DNA of 64,000 bases from Gottfriedia sp049568075 (GTDB taxonomy: Bacteria; Bacillota; Bacilli; Bacillales; Bacillaceae_G): NCBI GenBank assembly GCA_049568075.1, contig CP144911.1. The stretch is one strand, 5' to 3'. The position numbers were made by a program, and so were the translations under genes. Each line of letters opens with the position of its first letter. The stretch's first letter is position 1. Under the pieces are notes generated by a model. It did not search any database. It saw only the letters and a program-made list of their open reading frames with translations, and was not told where the DNA came from. Below, piece by piece: positions 1-8,492 of the stretch.

Positions 1-1544
1 ACGTTATCTTGCATTCGCGTTCCGATTTGAACAGTTCGCTTTAATTTTTCCCAGTTAACTTTACCATTTTCCGTCATTTCGGCTAAGTTAACAGCTGCTA
101 AATTACAAACAGAGAATGGCGCAAGTGGTTGCTCTCCACAAGGGTTTGTTGCAACTACTTTTTGACCATAAGATACAGCGTTTGTCATTTTGTTTGCATT
201 ATCTAAGAAGAAGATACCTGGCTCAGCAGAATAAGTTGCACAAACATTGATTAAATCCCAAAGTTCTTTTGCTTTTATTGTGTGGTAAGTTCGTACACCA
301 TATCCACGTGCAGCCCATTCACGTACATCTCCACATTCCTGCCATTCTTGATCATAAATTAAACGCATTTCATCGTCATAGTTTTCTAAATCAGGGAATT
401 GAAGCTTGTATTCTCCATCATTTTCAACTGCTTCCATAAAATCATCAGTTAAACAAACAGATATATTTGCACCAGTTAAAAACTCAGGGTTGTGAACTGA
501 ATACTTACCACCGTCATTAAGCAGTTCTTTTGCCTGTTCTATTTCAGGTGTATTTAATTTCCCTTCAATTGTTGCAATATGAATTAAAGCTTCATAAGCT
601 GCTTTTTCAGCTGCACTAATTGGTTCGAACTTTAATTTACGCTCTACTTCTTCACGAATTAATTTCGATTTTGTTGTTTGCGCAATATAGCGTAAAACCT
701 TTGGATTTTGGTTCTTTGATACGATGAACTCTACAATATCAGGATGGTTGACGTTCATCATAATCATTTGCGCACCACGTCTTGAACCACCTTGAATAAC
801 TAAATTTGTCAATTCAGATAAATCATGTAACCAAGAAACTGATCCACTTGAGCGTCCATTCACACTATAAACAATTGCATCGCGAGGACGTAAAGTTGAT
901 CCGTTTGTTCCAACGCCACCACCACGTGACATAATTTCCATTACCTTCTTACGGTGTTCACCAATCCCATCACGAGAATCGTGAATATGAGGCATAACAT
1001 AACAGTTAAAGAAAGTTGTAGAAGCTCCTGTACCGGCACCAGCCAAAACACGTCCCGCTGGTACAAAAGTTTTGTTAGCTAAAATTTCATAAAACATCTC
1101 TTTTACTTCGGAGAATTTTTCTGGAGTTTCTGCAGATGCAAGCCCACGTGCAACACGGTCTGCAATCTGTTCGTAGAAGATTTCAAGTGGCTTGTCTACT
1201 TTATTAAATGCAACTGTAATGATTGCTCCGTCTTCGAACTGAGAATCTAATTGAACAGTTACTTCTTCCTGACTATTGTCAATAGCAATTACTTCACCAT
1301 AACCACGACGAGGAAACTTTGGATCATCCTTATATGTTAGTACAACTAGGTCACCTACACCTAATGTAACAAGCTTAATATCTTTAAATGCGTATCGATC
1401 TAACATAACCGTTCTAGATACACCTTTAAATGTTGTTTTATGCATTATTGGATTAATAGGTGTAATCATTGGAAAATGCATTATGTCTTGATTTAATTTC
1501 TGTATATTCGCAGGTAATTCAGCATCAATTATTGTATTTATCAT
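1..1544 (-). CDS. nrdJ: Adenosylcobalamin-dependent (class II) ribonucleoside-diphosphate reductase, N-terminal part (runs off the left edge)
   Basis: About 514 codons are present. The enzyme reduces ribonucleotides to deoxyribonucleotides in the cytoplasm using a B12-derived radical. The translation begins MINTIIDAELPANIQ and has family hallmarks: a conserved Cys in the stretch STTFFNCYVMPHIHDS, the loop SRGGGVGTNGSTLRPR, SGSVSWLHDL, and NPCGEQPLAPFSVCNLAAVNL near the window edge, typical of the long B12-dependent reductases. The ATG at 1544 has an ideal AGGAGG sequence eight bases upstream (1552-1558). A GTG one codon earlier (1547) is possible but closer to the ribosome site. A -10-like TATAAT lies at 1567-1572 and a palindrome at 1584-1597 may be an operator. 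The C-terminus, including the redox cysteines, is outside the window. Confidence 0.93.
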   Translation of the reverse strand, partial: MINTIIDAELPANIQKLNQDIMHFPMITPINPIMHKTTFKGVSRTVMLDRYAFKDIKLVTLGVGDLVVLTYKDDPKFPRRGYGEVIAIDNSQEEVTVQLDSQFEDGAIITVAFNKVDKPLEIFYEQIADRVARGLASAETPEKFSEVKEMFYEILANKTFVPAGRVLAGAGTGASTTFFNCYVMPHIHDSRDGIGEHRKKVMEIMSRGGGVGTNGSTLRPRDAIVYSVNGRSSGSVSWLHDLSELTNLVIQGGSRRGAQMIMMNVNHPDIVEFIVSKNQNPKVLRYIAQTTKSKLIREEVERKLKFEPISAAEKAAYEALIHIATIEGKLNTPEIEQAKELLNDGGKYSVHNPEFLTGANISVCLTDDFMEAVENDGEYKLQFPDLENYDDEMRLIYDQEWQECGDVREWAARGYGVRTYHTIKAKELWDLINVCATYSAEPGIFFLDNANKMTNAVSYGQKVVATNPCGEQPLAPFSVCNLAAVNLAEMTENGKVNWEKLKRTVQIGTRMQDN

Positions 1545-1566
1545 CACCTGTTCCTCCTCGCAAAAG

Positions 1567-1601
1567 ATTATATCGATTTTACCATATATCGATATATAGG
1601 T
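1567..1601 (-). promoter_or_regulatory. Putative nrdJ promoter with palindromic operator (NrdR-like?)
   Basis: On the minus strand a TATAAT (1572-1567) sits about 20 bases before the ribosome site of the reductase gene. About 12 bases upstream of it is the perfect 14-bp palindrome ATATATCGATATAT (1584-1597), covering the place where a -35 box would be, with only a poor -35 visible. NrdR represses reductase genes by binding AT-rich palindromes at such positions, but this one does not match the 16-bp NrdR consensus well, so the factor is a guess. Confidence 0.35.
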
Positions 1602-1910
1602 GTTTTCTTTCTTTTTAACACCCATATGTAGTATTTATCCCGTCTCAACAAGATATAAATATACCGAGTTAAGAAGTAAAAGTCAATGTAAACGACTGAA
1701 ATAAACTTATTTAAATTTGCACTATTTCCTACAAATTTCATTGACAAATATAAATTTTTAGTACGGGATGTTTAAAAACAACTACAAGAATTCCTTATAC
1801 ATAAATATCCTTCAATGAAAAGTTTGTTCATATAATTTTTTTAATTAAGTATGCTAATTTCTTTATTAAATAGTGTACAATTTATAGATATTAAAGAATG
1901 GAGAAATCAC

Positions 1911-2405
1911 ATGGTAACTTGTAATGAAACAAGAGTCATTAGAACAAATTTAGTTCTTCCCAATGATGTAAATAGTCATAACACTTTGTTTGGTGGAAAA
2001 TTAATGAATGACTTAGATATTATCGGAAGTATTTCAGCAATGAAATTCTGCCGATCTTCAATCGTAACTGCTTCAACTGATTCAGTTGACTTTCTTCACC
2101 CAATCACGATGAAAGATTCGGTTGCATTCGAAAGTTATGTAACTTGGACTGGTACCTCATCGTTTGAAGTATTCGTTAAAGTAACTGCAGAAAATTTAAA
2201 AACGGGTGAAGAGAAAATCGCAGCAACTGCCTTTTTAACTTTTGTTGCCTTGGATCAAGATGGAAATTTAGTTAAAGTTCCACAAATCGTTCCCGAAACT
2301 GAGGAAGAAAAATTCTTATATCAAGGTGGAGAAGAACGCGCTAAAATCCGTAAAAATAGAAGACTTAAAAGCAAGGAATTAGCAGACTTTTTTTACAAAA
2401 AATAA
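1911..2405 (+). CDS. Acyl-CoA thioesterase, hotdog fold (YkhA-like)
   Basis: A 164-residue single hotdog-domain thioesterase that would hydrolyse acyl-CoA to free acid and CoA in the cytoplasm. Visible family signatures are NSHNTLFGGKLMNDLD, with the small-residue turn after the conserved Asn-His, then ASTDSVDFLHPI and FVALDQDGN in the last strand; length fits the YkhA/YciA group (about 160-175 aa). I place the start at the ATG at 1911, because GGAG lies seven bases before it. An upstream in-frame ATG at 1851 would add 20 residues with no family character and no ribosome site. The gene is monocistronic, divergent from the reductase gene, and ends at a strong hairpin terminator. Confidence 0.9.
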   Translation: MVTCNETRVIRTNLVLPNDVNSHNTLFGGKLMNDLDIIGSISAMKFCRSSIVTASTDSVDFLHPITMKDSVAFESYVTWTGTSSFEVFVKVTAENLKTGEEKIAATAFLTFVALDQDGNLVKVPQIVPETEEEKFLYQGGEERAKIRKNRRLKSKELADFFYKK

Positions 2406-2438
2406 AAAATGGGACGACCAATGTCGTTCCCATTTTAG
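2405..2438 (+). terminator. Rho-independent terminator of the thioesterase gene
   Basis: AAAATGGGACGAC pairs with GTCGTTCCCATTTT across a four-base loop directly after the stop codon; one unpaired T, then a T-rich tail. Confidence 0.85.
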
Positions 2439-2470
2439 TTTGTCTACAAACTACATTAAATTTGATTTTC

Positions 2471-2595
2471 AGACTGATTGCAAGCGCTTGTCTTTCGAGG
2501 CACGAAGTCTGGTGAGGAGCGGAATTACCTTAGACGGTAGTGAGCACCGCAGACAGGCGAAGTAACGAAGAAAGCGAGCGTTTGGCGGGCAGTCT
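2471..2595. repeat. GC-rich structured intergenic element (candidate repeat or RNA)
   Basis: About 125 bases, visibly richer in G+C than the surroundings. AGACTG at the left end pairs with CAGTCT at the right end. GTCTGGTG pairs with CACCGCAGAC in the middle, TACC with GGTA in the apical part, and CTTTCG-like sequence with CGAAGAAAGC on the flank, so the whole element can fold as one long nested hairpin. It fills the gap between two convergent genes and stops three bases from the stop codon of the metallopeptidase gene. No reading frame in it looks coding. I cannot tell whether it occurs elsewhere in the genome. Confidence 0.5.
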
Positions 2596-2597
2596 AA

Positions 2598-3305
2598 CTA
2601 AACTGTCATTTTCCAACTAGATAACGCTAACCAATTCTCTCTTTCCTTATATTCTGGAATAATTTTACCGACAAGTCGCCAAAAGGACCTGTCGTGATTC
2701 ATATGAACCATATGGCACATTTCATGGACAACAACATAGTCAATCACCTTTTGAGGTGCCATTGCTAGTTTCCAATTAAAAGTTAGTTGCCTTTTTGAAT
2801 CACAAGTCCCCCAGTTTGTTTTACTATCAGTAATACGAATTGATGACGGCTTTACTTTAAAATTACTTTGATACTTCTGAATACTCTTTTCAACTATTGC
2901 TTTAATTTGATGGTAATAAAACCTTTTAAGTGCTTGTTTTATTCGTTCATCCTCTAATTGTTTTACAATAATATTTAGCCTATTTCCTTCAAAAACTACC
3001 TGATCTTGTTGAATACTTTCATCGTGTGAAATTTGTATAGGATATGAATTCCCTAAATAAAGAAATGTCTCACCAAATTCATAAGTCCGTTCTTTTGGAC
3101 CACGTAGTCGCTCCTTCATTTCATTTGATTTTTGAATAACCAACTCCCAATTAGCCTCTAAAACTTCAATGACACTTTTGTCTGGTGTATCTTTAGGAGC
3201 CTGAACCTCAACGTTTCCATAAGCATCTATATAAATACCCATCGATTTCCGCTTTTTATACTTTATATTAAAACTGATTGTTTCATTTAAATATGTATGT
3301 ATCAT
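2598..3305 (-). CDS. YgjP/SprT-like zinc metallopeptidase (DUF45 family)
   Basis: A 235-residue protein of the YgjP-like metal-dependent hydrolase family (DUF45, M48-like). The zinc site is plain: VVHEMCHMVHMNHDRSFW holds HExxH and the downstream His-rich helix, followed by the typical PEYKERENWL. The N-terminal half has the KRKSMGIYIDAYGNVEVQAP strand pair usual for this family. Length is normal (about 230-240 aa). The start ATG at 3305 has AGGTGAG six bases upstream. Its cellular substrate is unknown in the family. The gene converges on the thioesterase gene, with the structured 125-nt element between them. Confidence 0.88.
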   Translation of the reverse strand: MIHTYLNETISFNIKYKKRKSMGIYIDAYGNVEVQAPKDTPDKSVIEVLEANWELVIQKSNEMKERLRGPKERTYEFGETFLYLGNSYPIQISHDESIQQDQVVFEGNRLNIIVKQLEDERIKQALKRFYYHQIKAIVEKSIQKYQSNFKVKPSSIRITDSKTNWGTCDSKRQLTFNWKLAMAPQKVIDYVVVHEMCHMVHMNHDRSFWRLVGKIIPEYKERENWLALSSWKMTV

Positions 3306-3396
3306 TTTTTTCTCACCTATCGTTAACCTTTTAATCCTGAATCTTTACAATTATATAATATACTACAGTAGAAGTTTTAATTTTTAAATAGTAAAT

Positions 3397-3419
3397 CAAC
3401 ACTCTAATATACAGTGTTG
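3397..3419 (-). terminator. Hairpin downstream of the DUF5995-like gene
   Basis: CAACACT (3397-3403) pairs with AGTGTTG (3413-3419). On the minus strand it follows the 3463 stop codon and is followed by an A/T-rich, partly T-rich stretch. Confidence 0.5.
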
Positions 3420-3462
3420 CTTGAAAATTTTTAGTTGTCCAATCTGCTTACTCACTTTGAAC

Positions 3463-4278
3463 TTACAATTGAATATCACCAGTTAAAGTTGTTTCAAATC
3501 GATTATGATTTAAAAGATCTAAGTTTCTTTCAATATTTTTGGATTCTCGAAAACGAATTGCCCATAAACCAGCCTTCAGCATCCAACTACTTGGCCGTGC
3601 GACCATGTTGCCAATCGATTCGACCTCATGATCATGCACTTTAATCAGCCCTTCCCACTCACTTTCATTAGATGCAGCAAGCTTTTTCGCAAAATCCCAT
3701 GCGTAATTTCGAGACTTCTCTAGACTAAAGTTTATGATTGCCTTTGAAGCTTTTGGGTCAACATGATCTAAAAAACCAATCCAAGGTGAAATTCGATCCA
3801 TGTCATCCCTCACCTCATCCACTAAAGATGCCAAAATACTATTTATTTTCATAAAGTCATTGTAAAGTGATAAAATATCTGAGCCTTGGCATACCTTCGC
3901 AGCAGCTACTCCTAAATCCAAATTAATATGTGCATTAATGCCTAACAATAAATGCTGTAGCAAAATAGATTGTCGGTTTTCTGCGTGACGAAATGCTAAA
4001 TTCCAACTGAGACTTAAAGGCTCACCTTTTAAATAGCTTTTAAGTGCTTTTAAATAGAAATTTGCAAAGTTCACATCCAAACTTTCCATTCTTGCTCCGT
4101 CTTCGAACTGATTATTTAAAATTCCAACTTTCACTTTAATTGTTACCAAGCGATATAAAGAAGCAAAATATCCTAGTTTGCTTTTTGTTTGATTGCTCAT
4201 TGAAATAATTTCATCTAACTGTTCAATTACATCATCGATTGTATTTGCGTTTCCTATTTGCTTTGATAGACTATTCAT
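3463..4278 (-). CDS. DUF5995-like family protein of unknown function
   Basis: A 271-residue soluble, mostly alpha-helical protein without signal peptide or membrane segment. Most conserved-looking parts are NFANFYLKALKSYL, WNLAFRHAENRQSILLQHLL and LGINAHINLDLGVAAAKVC, where a helix rich in Asn, His and Asp might form a metal or ligand site; this pattern is what I remember of DUF5995, a family without known function. The ATG at 4278 is preceded by GGAGAG about seven bases upstream. It is transcribed alone, away from the next gene. Assignment to the DUF is from memory of the motif, so moderately sure; the reality of the gene is more certain. Confidence 0.75.
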   Translation of the reverse strand: MNSLSKQIGNANTIDDVIEQLDEIISMSNQTKSKLGYFASLYRLVTIKVKVGILNNQFEDGARMESLDVNFANFYLKALKSYLKGEPLSLSWNLAFRHAENRQSILLQHLLLGINAHINLDLGVAAAKVCQGSDILSLYNDFMKINSILASLVDEVRDDMDRISPWIGFLDHVDPKASKAIINFSLEKSRNYAWDFAKKLAASNESEWEGLIKVHDHEVESIGNMVARPSSWMLKAGLWAIRFRESKNIERNLDLLNHNRFETTLTGDIQL

Positions 4279-4453
4279 TACTCACTCTCCTAACTGTTAT
4301 TGCAAGTGTGTTGTATTATTTGTTAATCAATATGCTATTTGTTTTAAAAAGATACTTTTAATAGTGGGGGATATCTTTTGATATTCAGTATGTCTTTTGA
4401 GAATTCCTTCGTATGGCGAACACTTCATGAACTTTGCTTAAATTACAAAAAAG

Positions 4454-4476
4454 GAGCAACTCATCATGAGTTGCTC
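4454..4476. terminator. Bidirectional terminator after the small HTH-like gene
   Basis: Perfect 10-bp stem GAGCAACTCA/TGAGTTGCTC with a three-base loop, A-run on the left and T-run on the right, eight bases beyond the stop codon at 4484. Confidence 0.85.
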
Positions 4477-4483
4477 TTTTTAT

Positions 4484-4812
4484 TTATTTTTGACCAATAT
4501 TTTGTAACCAAATATCAATTGCTTTTATAGAGTAATATGGTTTACCCTCAATTTTAATGATAGGCATTGGATTTTTGCTATTTTTATATTGATTTATAAA
4601 TGAAGTTAGTTCACTTTCTGTGAGACCTAAATACACTTGTAAATCTACTTCATTAATTAATTGCGAATTACGAGTTAAATCTTTATAATTCATTTCAATT
4701 TGTTGATTTCTTGTAATACTATCCAATGAATTAGAAATTAATTTTGCACTTATAAAAAAACAAATACTAAAAAAAATAATAGAAATAACTAATAAATTGT
4801 CTTATATTTCAA
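4484..4812 (-). CDS. Small membrane-anchored protein with an excisionase-like helix-turn-helix domain, apparently frameshifted
   Basis: The clean open frame (4484-4726, TTG start) lacks a ribosome site and encodes an 80-aa soluble part with LGLTESELTSFINQY and PMPIIKIEGKPYYSIKAI, resembling winged-helix/excisionase-type small proteins. Upstream in the same frame, back to a stop near 4804, lies a hydrophobic helix with core LLVISIIFFSICFFIS, a good transmembrane segment. The likely true start, TTG at 4812 with AAGGAG seven bases upstream, gives MKYK and runs into a stop unless one base is added near 4800-4803. So the intact form would be about 109 aa: short cytoplasmic start, one membrane helix, then the HTH-like domain. 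Either a real inactivating deletion or a sequencing error in an A-rich stretch. Confidence 0.6.
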
Positions 4813-4979
4813 TAACATTCTCCTTAAAAAAGTTAGATTTACCCTTTGGTATGTATTAGACTTTTATTATATTTCAGATACTCAATTAATTGGTTTCAAT
4901 AATGTGAAGGAAAGATGAAATTAAATCATTATTCTAGATTTGTTCACAATTTCTCAAAATGATGTGATTACAATTGAAA

Positions 4980-5011
4980 AAAATCCACAAAGTAATTACC
5001 TTGTGGATTTT
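4980..5011 (-). terminator. Terminator of the FtsH-like protease gene
   Basis: AAAATCCACAA pairs with TTGTGGATTTT; on the minus strand a T-run follows. It lies 36 bases after the stop at 5047. Confidence 0.8.
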
Positions 5012-5046
5012 CTTTATATATAATCAATGAAGCACAATTGTTTCAG

Positions 5047-6780
5047 CTAGTTCTGATCGCTTTCATGTAATTTATCAAAATCCTTAAGCAATCCTTGAAT
5101 ATTTTTCTCATAAATAGAACCAATCTTTACAGTAGGTGGTTCAGGACGCGTACGTGCATAAATGCTTTCGTAAATATCTTCTATTTCTTCCCCTGTTAAG
5201 TCGCCTCTTTTTAGTAGCTCTTGTGCGATTGAGTGTACAAAATCGGCGTGTTCAGTAACAAGTTTTTTTACTTGGCTCATTTGGTCCTTTAGAAGAAGGT
5301 TAATTTTTGGTCGTAGTGCTCTAAGTCCTTCTGCTTGTGAGCCTAATGCATTCCAGCTGAATAACTCATCGCCCATTCCGACTAAACCTAAATATGCACC
5401 ACCAAGTAGGGTTGCTTGTTGCAGATCAGATGTGACACCGTTTAATTTCTTGTGGAGAAACTCTTCTTCTACTGCTCTTGCTGCCAAACAAACTTGGATT
5501 GCTGCAAGTATTTCGCTGTCGCTTCGATTATATCTTTCTGTTGTTGGCTTAGTCGCAGCCAGACCAAGTGCGTCACCCCTACGAATAATGGTTACCTTCC
5601 ATACTCGATCATGTGGCTTTAACAAATATTGAGCTACTGCGTGACCTGCTTCATGATACGCTACATTTCTCTTCTCATCTTCACTCATGGATCTAAGTGG
5701 CTGCTTAAGTCCCCACTCATACGTTTCCATTGCATCTCGGAAGTCAGTGTAATTTGCAACATCAGCACCTCGCTGATGAGCAATTACGACAGATTCATTC
5801 ACTATATGTTTAATTTGTGCTGGACTATATCCAATCGTATCAAGTGCAGCTCGCTCTGGTGTTAAAGATGAATCGATTCTCACCTTTTTTAGATAATATT
5901 GGAAAACATCAATACGTCCATCATAATCAGGAGAATCTACCCAAAGTTTTCGGTCAAAACGCCCTGGTCGTAATAATGCTTGATCAAGTACATCAGGTAA
6001 ATTAGTAGCTGCAATCGTCAGAACTGCGGGGCGCTCTGCTTTCTTTTTACGTAACCCGAGTGAGCGAAGAAATTTTGCTATTTTAGAACTATCAATGTTT
6101 GGAGGATCCATTTGTAGTAATAGCTCATTCAATAATCCAGAACCCATTCCCATACCGAACAATCCACCACCACCAGCTCCTCCTCCTTGACGAGACATAC
6201 CAATTGCGTCGACTTCATCGATAAAAATGATACACGCTCCGTAAATATTAGCTAACTTTCTAGCCTTTTTGTAAATTCCCATTACTTTCAAATTCCCTAC
6301 ACCAAAGAACATGTTTTGAAAACTTGGAGCCGAGGCATAAGCAAAAGGTACTTGGGCCTCATTCGCAATAACCTGTGCAAGATAAGATTTCCCTGTACCA
6401 GGAGGACCACAAAGCAGCAATCCACGAATTGCCTCTCCTCCCATCTCTTTAAACGTTTTAACACCTTTTAATAGTGTTACGATTCGTTTTGCATTTTCAA
6501 CAATCTCAGGGTTTCCACGATAATCATCCCACGTTGATCCAGTCTCACCAGGTAAAATCCAATAAGTACGACCTCTGGCTAGAAACCAGAAAATTGCTAC
6601 AAATTGGATGATCGCCATGAAAATCATAACAGCGAACTGAAATAAAAGACTAACAATCGATATTGCTACACTCCAGTATGTTGGCCCCCCTTTAGTAAGC
6701 ACAACACCAATAAAAACAATAACAGCTAACCAAATTAATACTCTTCGCCATTTAACCCATTGATATTTTGTCATAAACAT
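5047..6780 (-). CDS. FtsH-like AAA+ zinc metalloprotease (membrane-anchored)
   Basis: 577 residues. Two membrane helices (about 12-30 and 38-67), then an AAA+ domain with Walker A GPPGTGKS (125-132), Walker B IIFIDEVDAIG (184-194), the SRH with ATNLPDVLDQALLRPGRFDR, and an M41 peptidase domain with HEAGH (376-380) and a downstream TSDLQQAT supplying the usual acidic zinc ligand. It would unfold and degrade membrane or cytosolic proteins. It differs from housekeeping FtsH (about 640 aa) by lacking a sizeable extracytoplasmic loop and by a glycine-rich insertion at about 198-214 between Walker B and the sensor region. Start: ATG at 6780 or the ATG two codons later; AAGGAAG lies close to the first and about ten bases from the second. 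Likely a second, non-housekeeping FtsH paralogue. Confidence 0.9.
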   Translation of the reverse strand: MFMTKYQWVKWRRVLIWLAVIVFIGVVLTKGGPTYWSVAISIVSLLFQFAVMIFMAIIQFVAIFWFLARGRTYWILPGETGSTWDDYRGNPEIVENAKRIVTLLKGVKTFKEMGGEAIRGLLLCGPPGTGKSYLAQVIANEAQVPFAYASAPSFQNMFFGVGNLKVMGIYKKARKLANIYGACIIFIDEVDAIGMSRQGGGAGGGGLFGMGMGSGLLNELLLQMDPPNIDSSKIAKFLRSLGLRKKKAERPAVLTIAATNLPDVLDQALLRPGRFDRKLWVDSPDYDGRIDVFQYYLKKVRIDSSLTPERAALDTIGYSPAQIKHIVNESVVIAHQRGADVANYTDFRDAMETYEWGLKQPLRSMSEDEKRNVAYHEAGHAVAQYLLKPHDRVWKVTIIRRGDALGLAATKPTTERYNRSDSEILAAIQVCLAARAVEEEFLHKKLNGVTSDLQQATLLGGAYLGLVGMGDELFSWNALGSQAEGLRALRPKINLLLKDQMSQVKKLVTEHADFVHSIAQELLKRGDLTGEEIEDIYESIYARTRPEPPTVKIGSIYEKNIQGLLKDFDKLHESDQN

Positions 6781-6956
6781 TACTTCCTTCTAGGGAATTT
6801 TTTGAATATTCTATGAAAAAATTAGCCCATTGGTGCCTAGAAATATATGTATGCAAAAACTAAATAAATTTGTGTATTTAAATAAAATAAAAAATCTCTC
6901 TATCATAGCCATTTTAGTTTGTTTAAAAAGTCCAAAAAATTTGATTTCAAACTAAA

Positions 6957-6979
6957 AAGCCCCCATTAAATGAGGGCTT
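6957..6979 (-). terminator. Terminator of the small membrane protein gene
   Basis: AAGCCCTCA-type stem with a short loop and trailing T-run on the minus strand, seven bases after the stop codon at 6986. Confidence 0.8.
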
Positions 6980-6985
6980 CAATAT

Positions 6986-7282
6986 TTATTGAAATTTACT
7001 AAATATGTCTTTCAAATACTTAATAACGATTGCGATTCCAGCAATGAAATAAAATGTTATTAAAATCCATCCTGTAGGATCAAGTCCAAACATTGTTATT
7101 AAAAACTTCAGTGGAAAAATGAAGTATAGAATATCCTTTAAATATCCTAGAATAAAAGATGTATCGAATGAACCTTTCCAGAATGACCGGATAAATGCTA
7201 TTACAAAATCAAGAATCATTAATCCAGTAACTGCCCAAATAGTATATAGCATCCAATCCGCAAGTCCGAAGCCTAAATCCAT
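6986..7282 (-). CDS. Small integral membrane protein, three or four helices, unknown function
   Basis: 98 residues starting MDLGFGLADWMLYTIWAV. Hydrophobic segments cover about residues 8-30, 48-66 and 70-90, with a charged C-terminal tail ending KDIFSKFQ; charge and size recall phage-holin-like small proteins, but there is no phage context and I do not assign that function. I choose the ATG at 7282 because AAGGTGG lies six to eight bases upstream; the GTG codons at 7294 and 7291 overlap that ribosome site. The gene is single, with its own terminator, upstream of the FtsH-like protease; the two could be functionally linked but nothing in sequence proves it. Confidence 0.7.
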   Translation of the reverse strand: MDLGFGLADWMLYTIWAVTGLMILDFVIAFIRSFWKGSFDTSFILGYLKDILYFIFPLKFLITMFGLDPTGWILITFYFIAGIAIVIKYLKDIFSKFQ

Positions 7283-7322
7283 AGTTATCACCACCTTACA
7301 TCATACTATTCAAAGAAAATAG

Positions 7323-7650
7323 GCTGGTGATATGAATTCACTTAATTTTCAGATAATATTTTCTAAACCGTTTAAAGACCATTGTTCTGTTCTTTATCCT
7401 TGGGTTTATCATATTAATTTAGTAAGAGATAAATTGCTAAAATGAGTCTAAGTTCCCACTTCATATTTACTAAAAATACTCTTTTACTAAAATTTATTAT
7501 ATGGAAAAGACAGACCATTTCACTCTTCAAATTTCCTAACAAATCGTTGTTTTTCAGCTACACAATAGCCCAACTAAACATACCCAAGTTCCCCCATCTG
7601 TACTTGAACATAAAATATTAGTAAAAAAATAGAGAGAGGGAGAAATAGTA
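7323..7650. other. Intergenic region, no gene supported
   Basis: About 330 AT-rich bases between divergent genes. A 37-codon frame from the ATG at 7332 lacks a good ribosome site and has no recognisable features. The last 20 bases hold the GAGGGAG ribosome site of the coiled-coil gene. Confidence 0.5.
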
Positions 7651-8382
7651 GTGGGATTATTTATTAATAAGAATGAACACCCTGATGTCTTTAAAAATAG
7701 TGAAACAATACAAACACCGAATCAAGGACTTGTTCGGCATAATTACTTAGCTGAACTAATGGAAGAACAACAAAAAAATAACATGAGCCTGGAAAAATCA
7801 CTCTCTGAATTAAAGCCACGATATGAGCAATTAGAAGAATTGCAAACAAATCAGTGGAATCATGTTAAAAATCAAATAAATAGTCTCATAGGTAGTAACC
7901 GTGAGCGTGAGCAATTTGAAAGAATCATGATTCAGCGGTTAAATACATCAGACGCAAATGAAAGTCTGGAAAAACAATCATTAATTACCCAAATGATTAG
8001 TTTAAATGAAGCTTATACAGAATTGGCAAAACGCTTGGAAAAAAGTGAAACTGATAACCAAGCTCTCTCATTACAACTAGATAAGCTAATTGAAAAACAA
8101 AATGAAGTAGCTCATGGATTATTACAGCAAGAGGAATTTCAACATGGGGTTTTAGATCGTCTTGATACTCAAGAAGCAATGATGGATAGAATCTATCACC
8201 AGCTCAACAATTTACGTTCGATTATTTTTGAACGAGCAAGCTATATCACGACTAAACTAGAAGACAGCTATAAACTAACAACAGACTATATTTATAAACT
8301 TATAAATGGATCTGATAAGCCAAAATCATATACTACTAAAGTGAGCAATAAAAAAGAGGAAAAACAAAAACAAGCAGACTAA
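7651..8382 (+). CDS. Coiled-coil protein of unknown function
   Basis: 243 residues with a GTG start at 7651, preceded by AGAGGGAG ten bases upstream. No signal peptide or membrane helix. Heptad-like patterns rich in Glu, Gln, Leu and Lys run from about residue 30 to 210 with few prolines, for example LEKSLSELKPRYEQLEEL and LAKRLEKSETDNQALSLQL, so a long helical bundle or rod is likely. The N-terminus (MGLFINKNEHPDVFKNSE) looks like a short conserved head, and the tail is very basic. It is followed by a strong terminator and converges on an acetyltransferase gene. I do not recognise the family; a structural or spore-associated role would be speculation. Confidence 0.8.
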   Translation: MGLFINKNEHPDVFKNSETIQTPNQGLVRHNYLAELMEEQQKNNMSLEKSLSELKPRYEQLEELQTNQWNHVKNQINSLIGSNREREQFERIMIQRLNTSDANESLEKQSLITQMISLNEAYTELAKRLEKSETDNQALSLQLDKLIEKQNEVAHGLLQQEEFQHGVLDRLDTQEAMMDRIYHQLNNLRSIIFERASYITTKLEDSYKLTTDYIYKLINGSDKPKSYTTKVSNKKEEKQKQAD

Positions 8383-8445
8383 AAATATGGTAAATTCTCA
8401 ATTTAAAGTGTTCGAAAACTTTTTTAGTTTAATTAGATCGAATAT

Positions 8446-8484
8446 AAAAAAGCTTCTCGAAGTCTTTATCGAAAAGCTTTTTTT
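8446..8484. terminator. Bidirectional terminator between the coiled-coil and acetyltransferase genes
   Basis: AAAAAGCTTCTCGA pairs with TCGAAAAGCTTTTT with one mismatch; T-run on the plus side and A-run on the other. Only nine bases separate it from the stop at 8493. Confidence 0.85.
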
Positions 8485-8492
8485 ATGTTCAC

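Noticed and set aside
1581..1601. NrdR box assignment for the palindrome before the reductase gene
   Set aside because: The palindrome is real, but it does not fit the 16-bp NrdR consensus and no second box at the usual distance is visible, so I kept it only as an unassigned operator.
1545..1850. Cobalamin riboswitch upstream of the B12-dependent reductase
   Set aside because: The leader is short and AT-rich and lacks a B12-box-like conserved segment.
7332..7445. 37-codon plus-strand frame upstream of the coiled-coil gene
   Set aside because: Weak ribosome site, no recognisable features, AT-rich chance frame likely.
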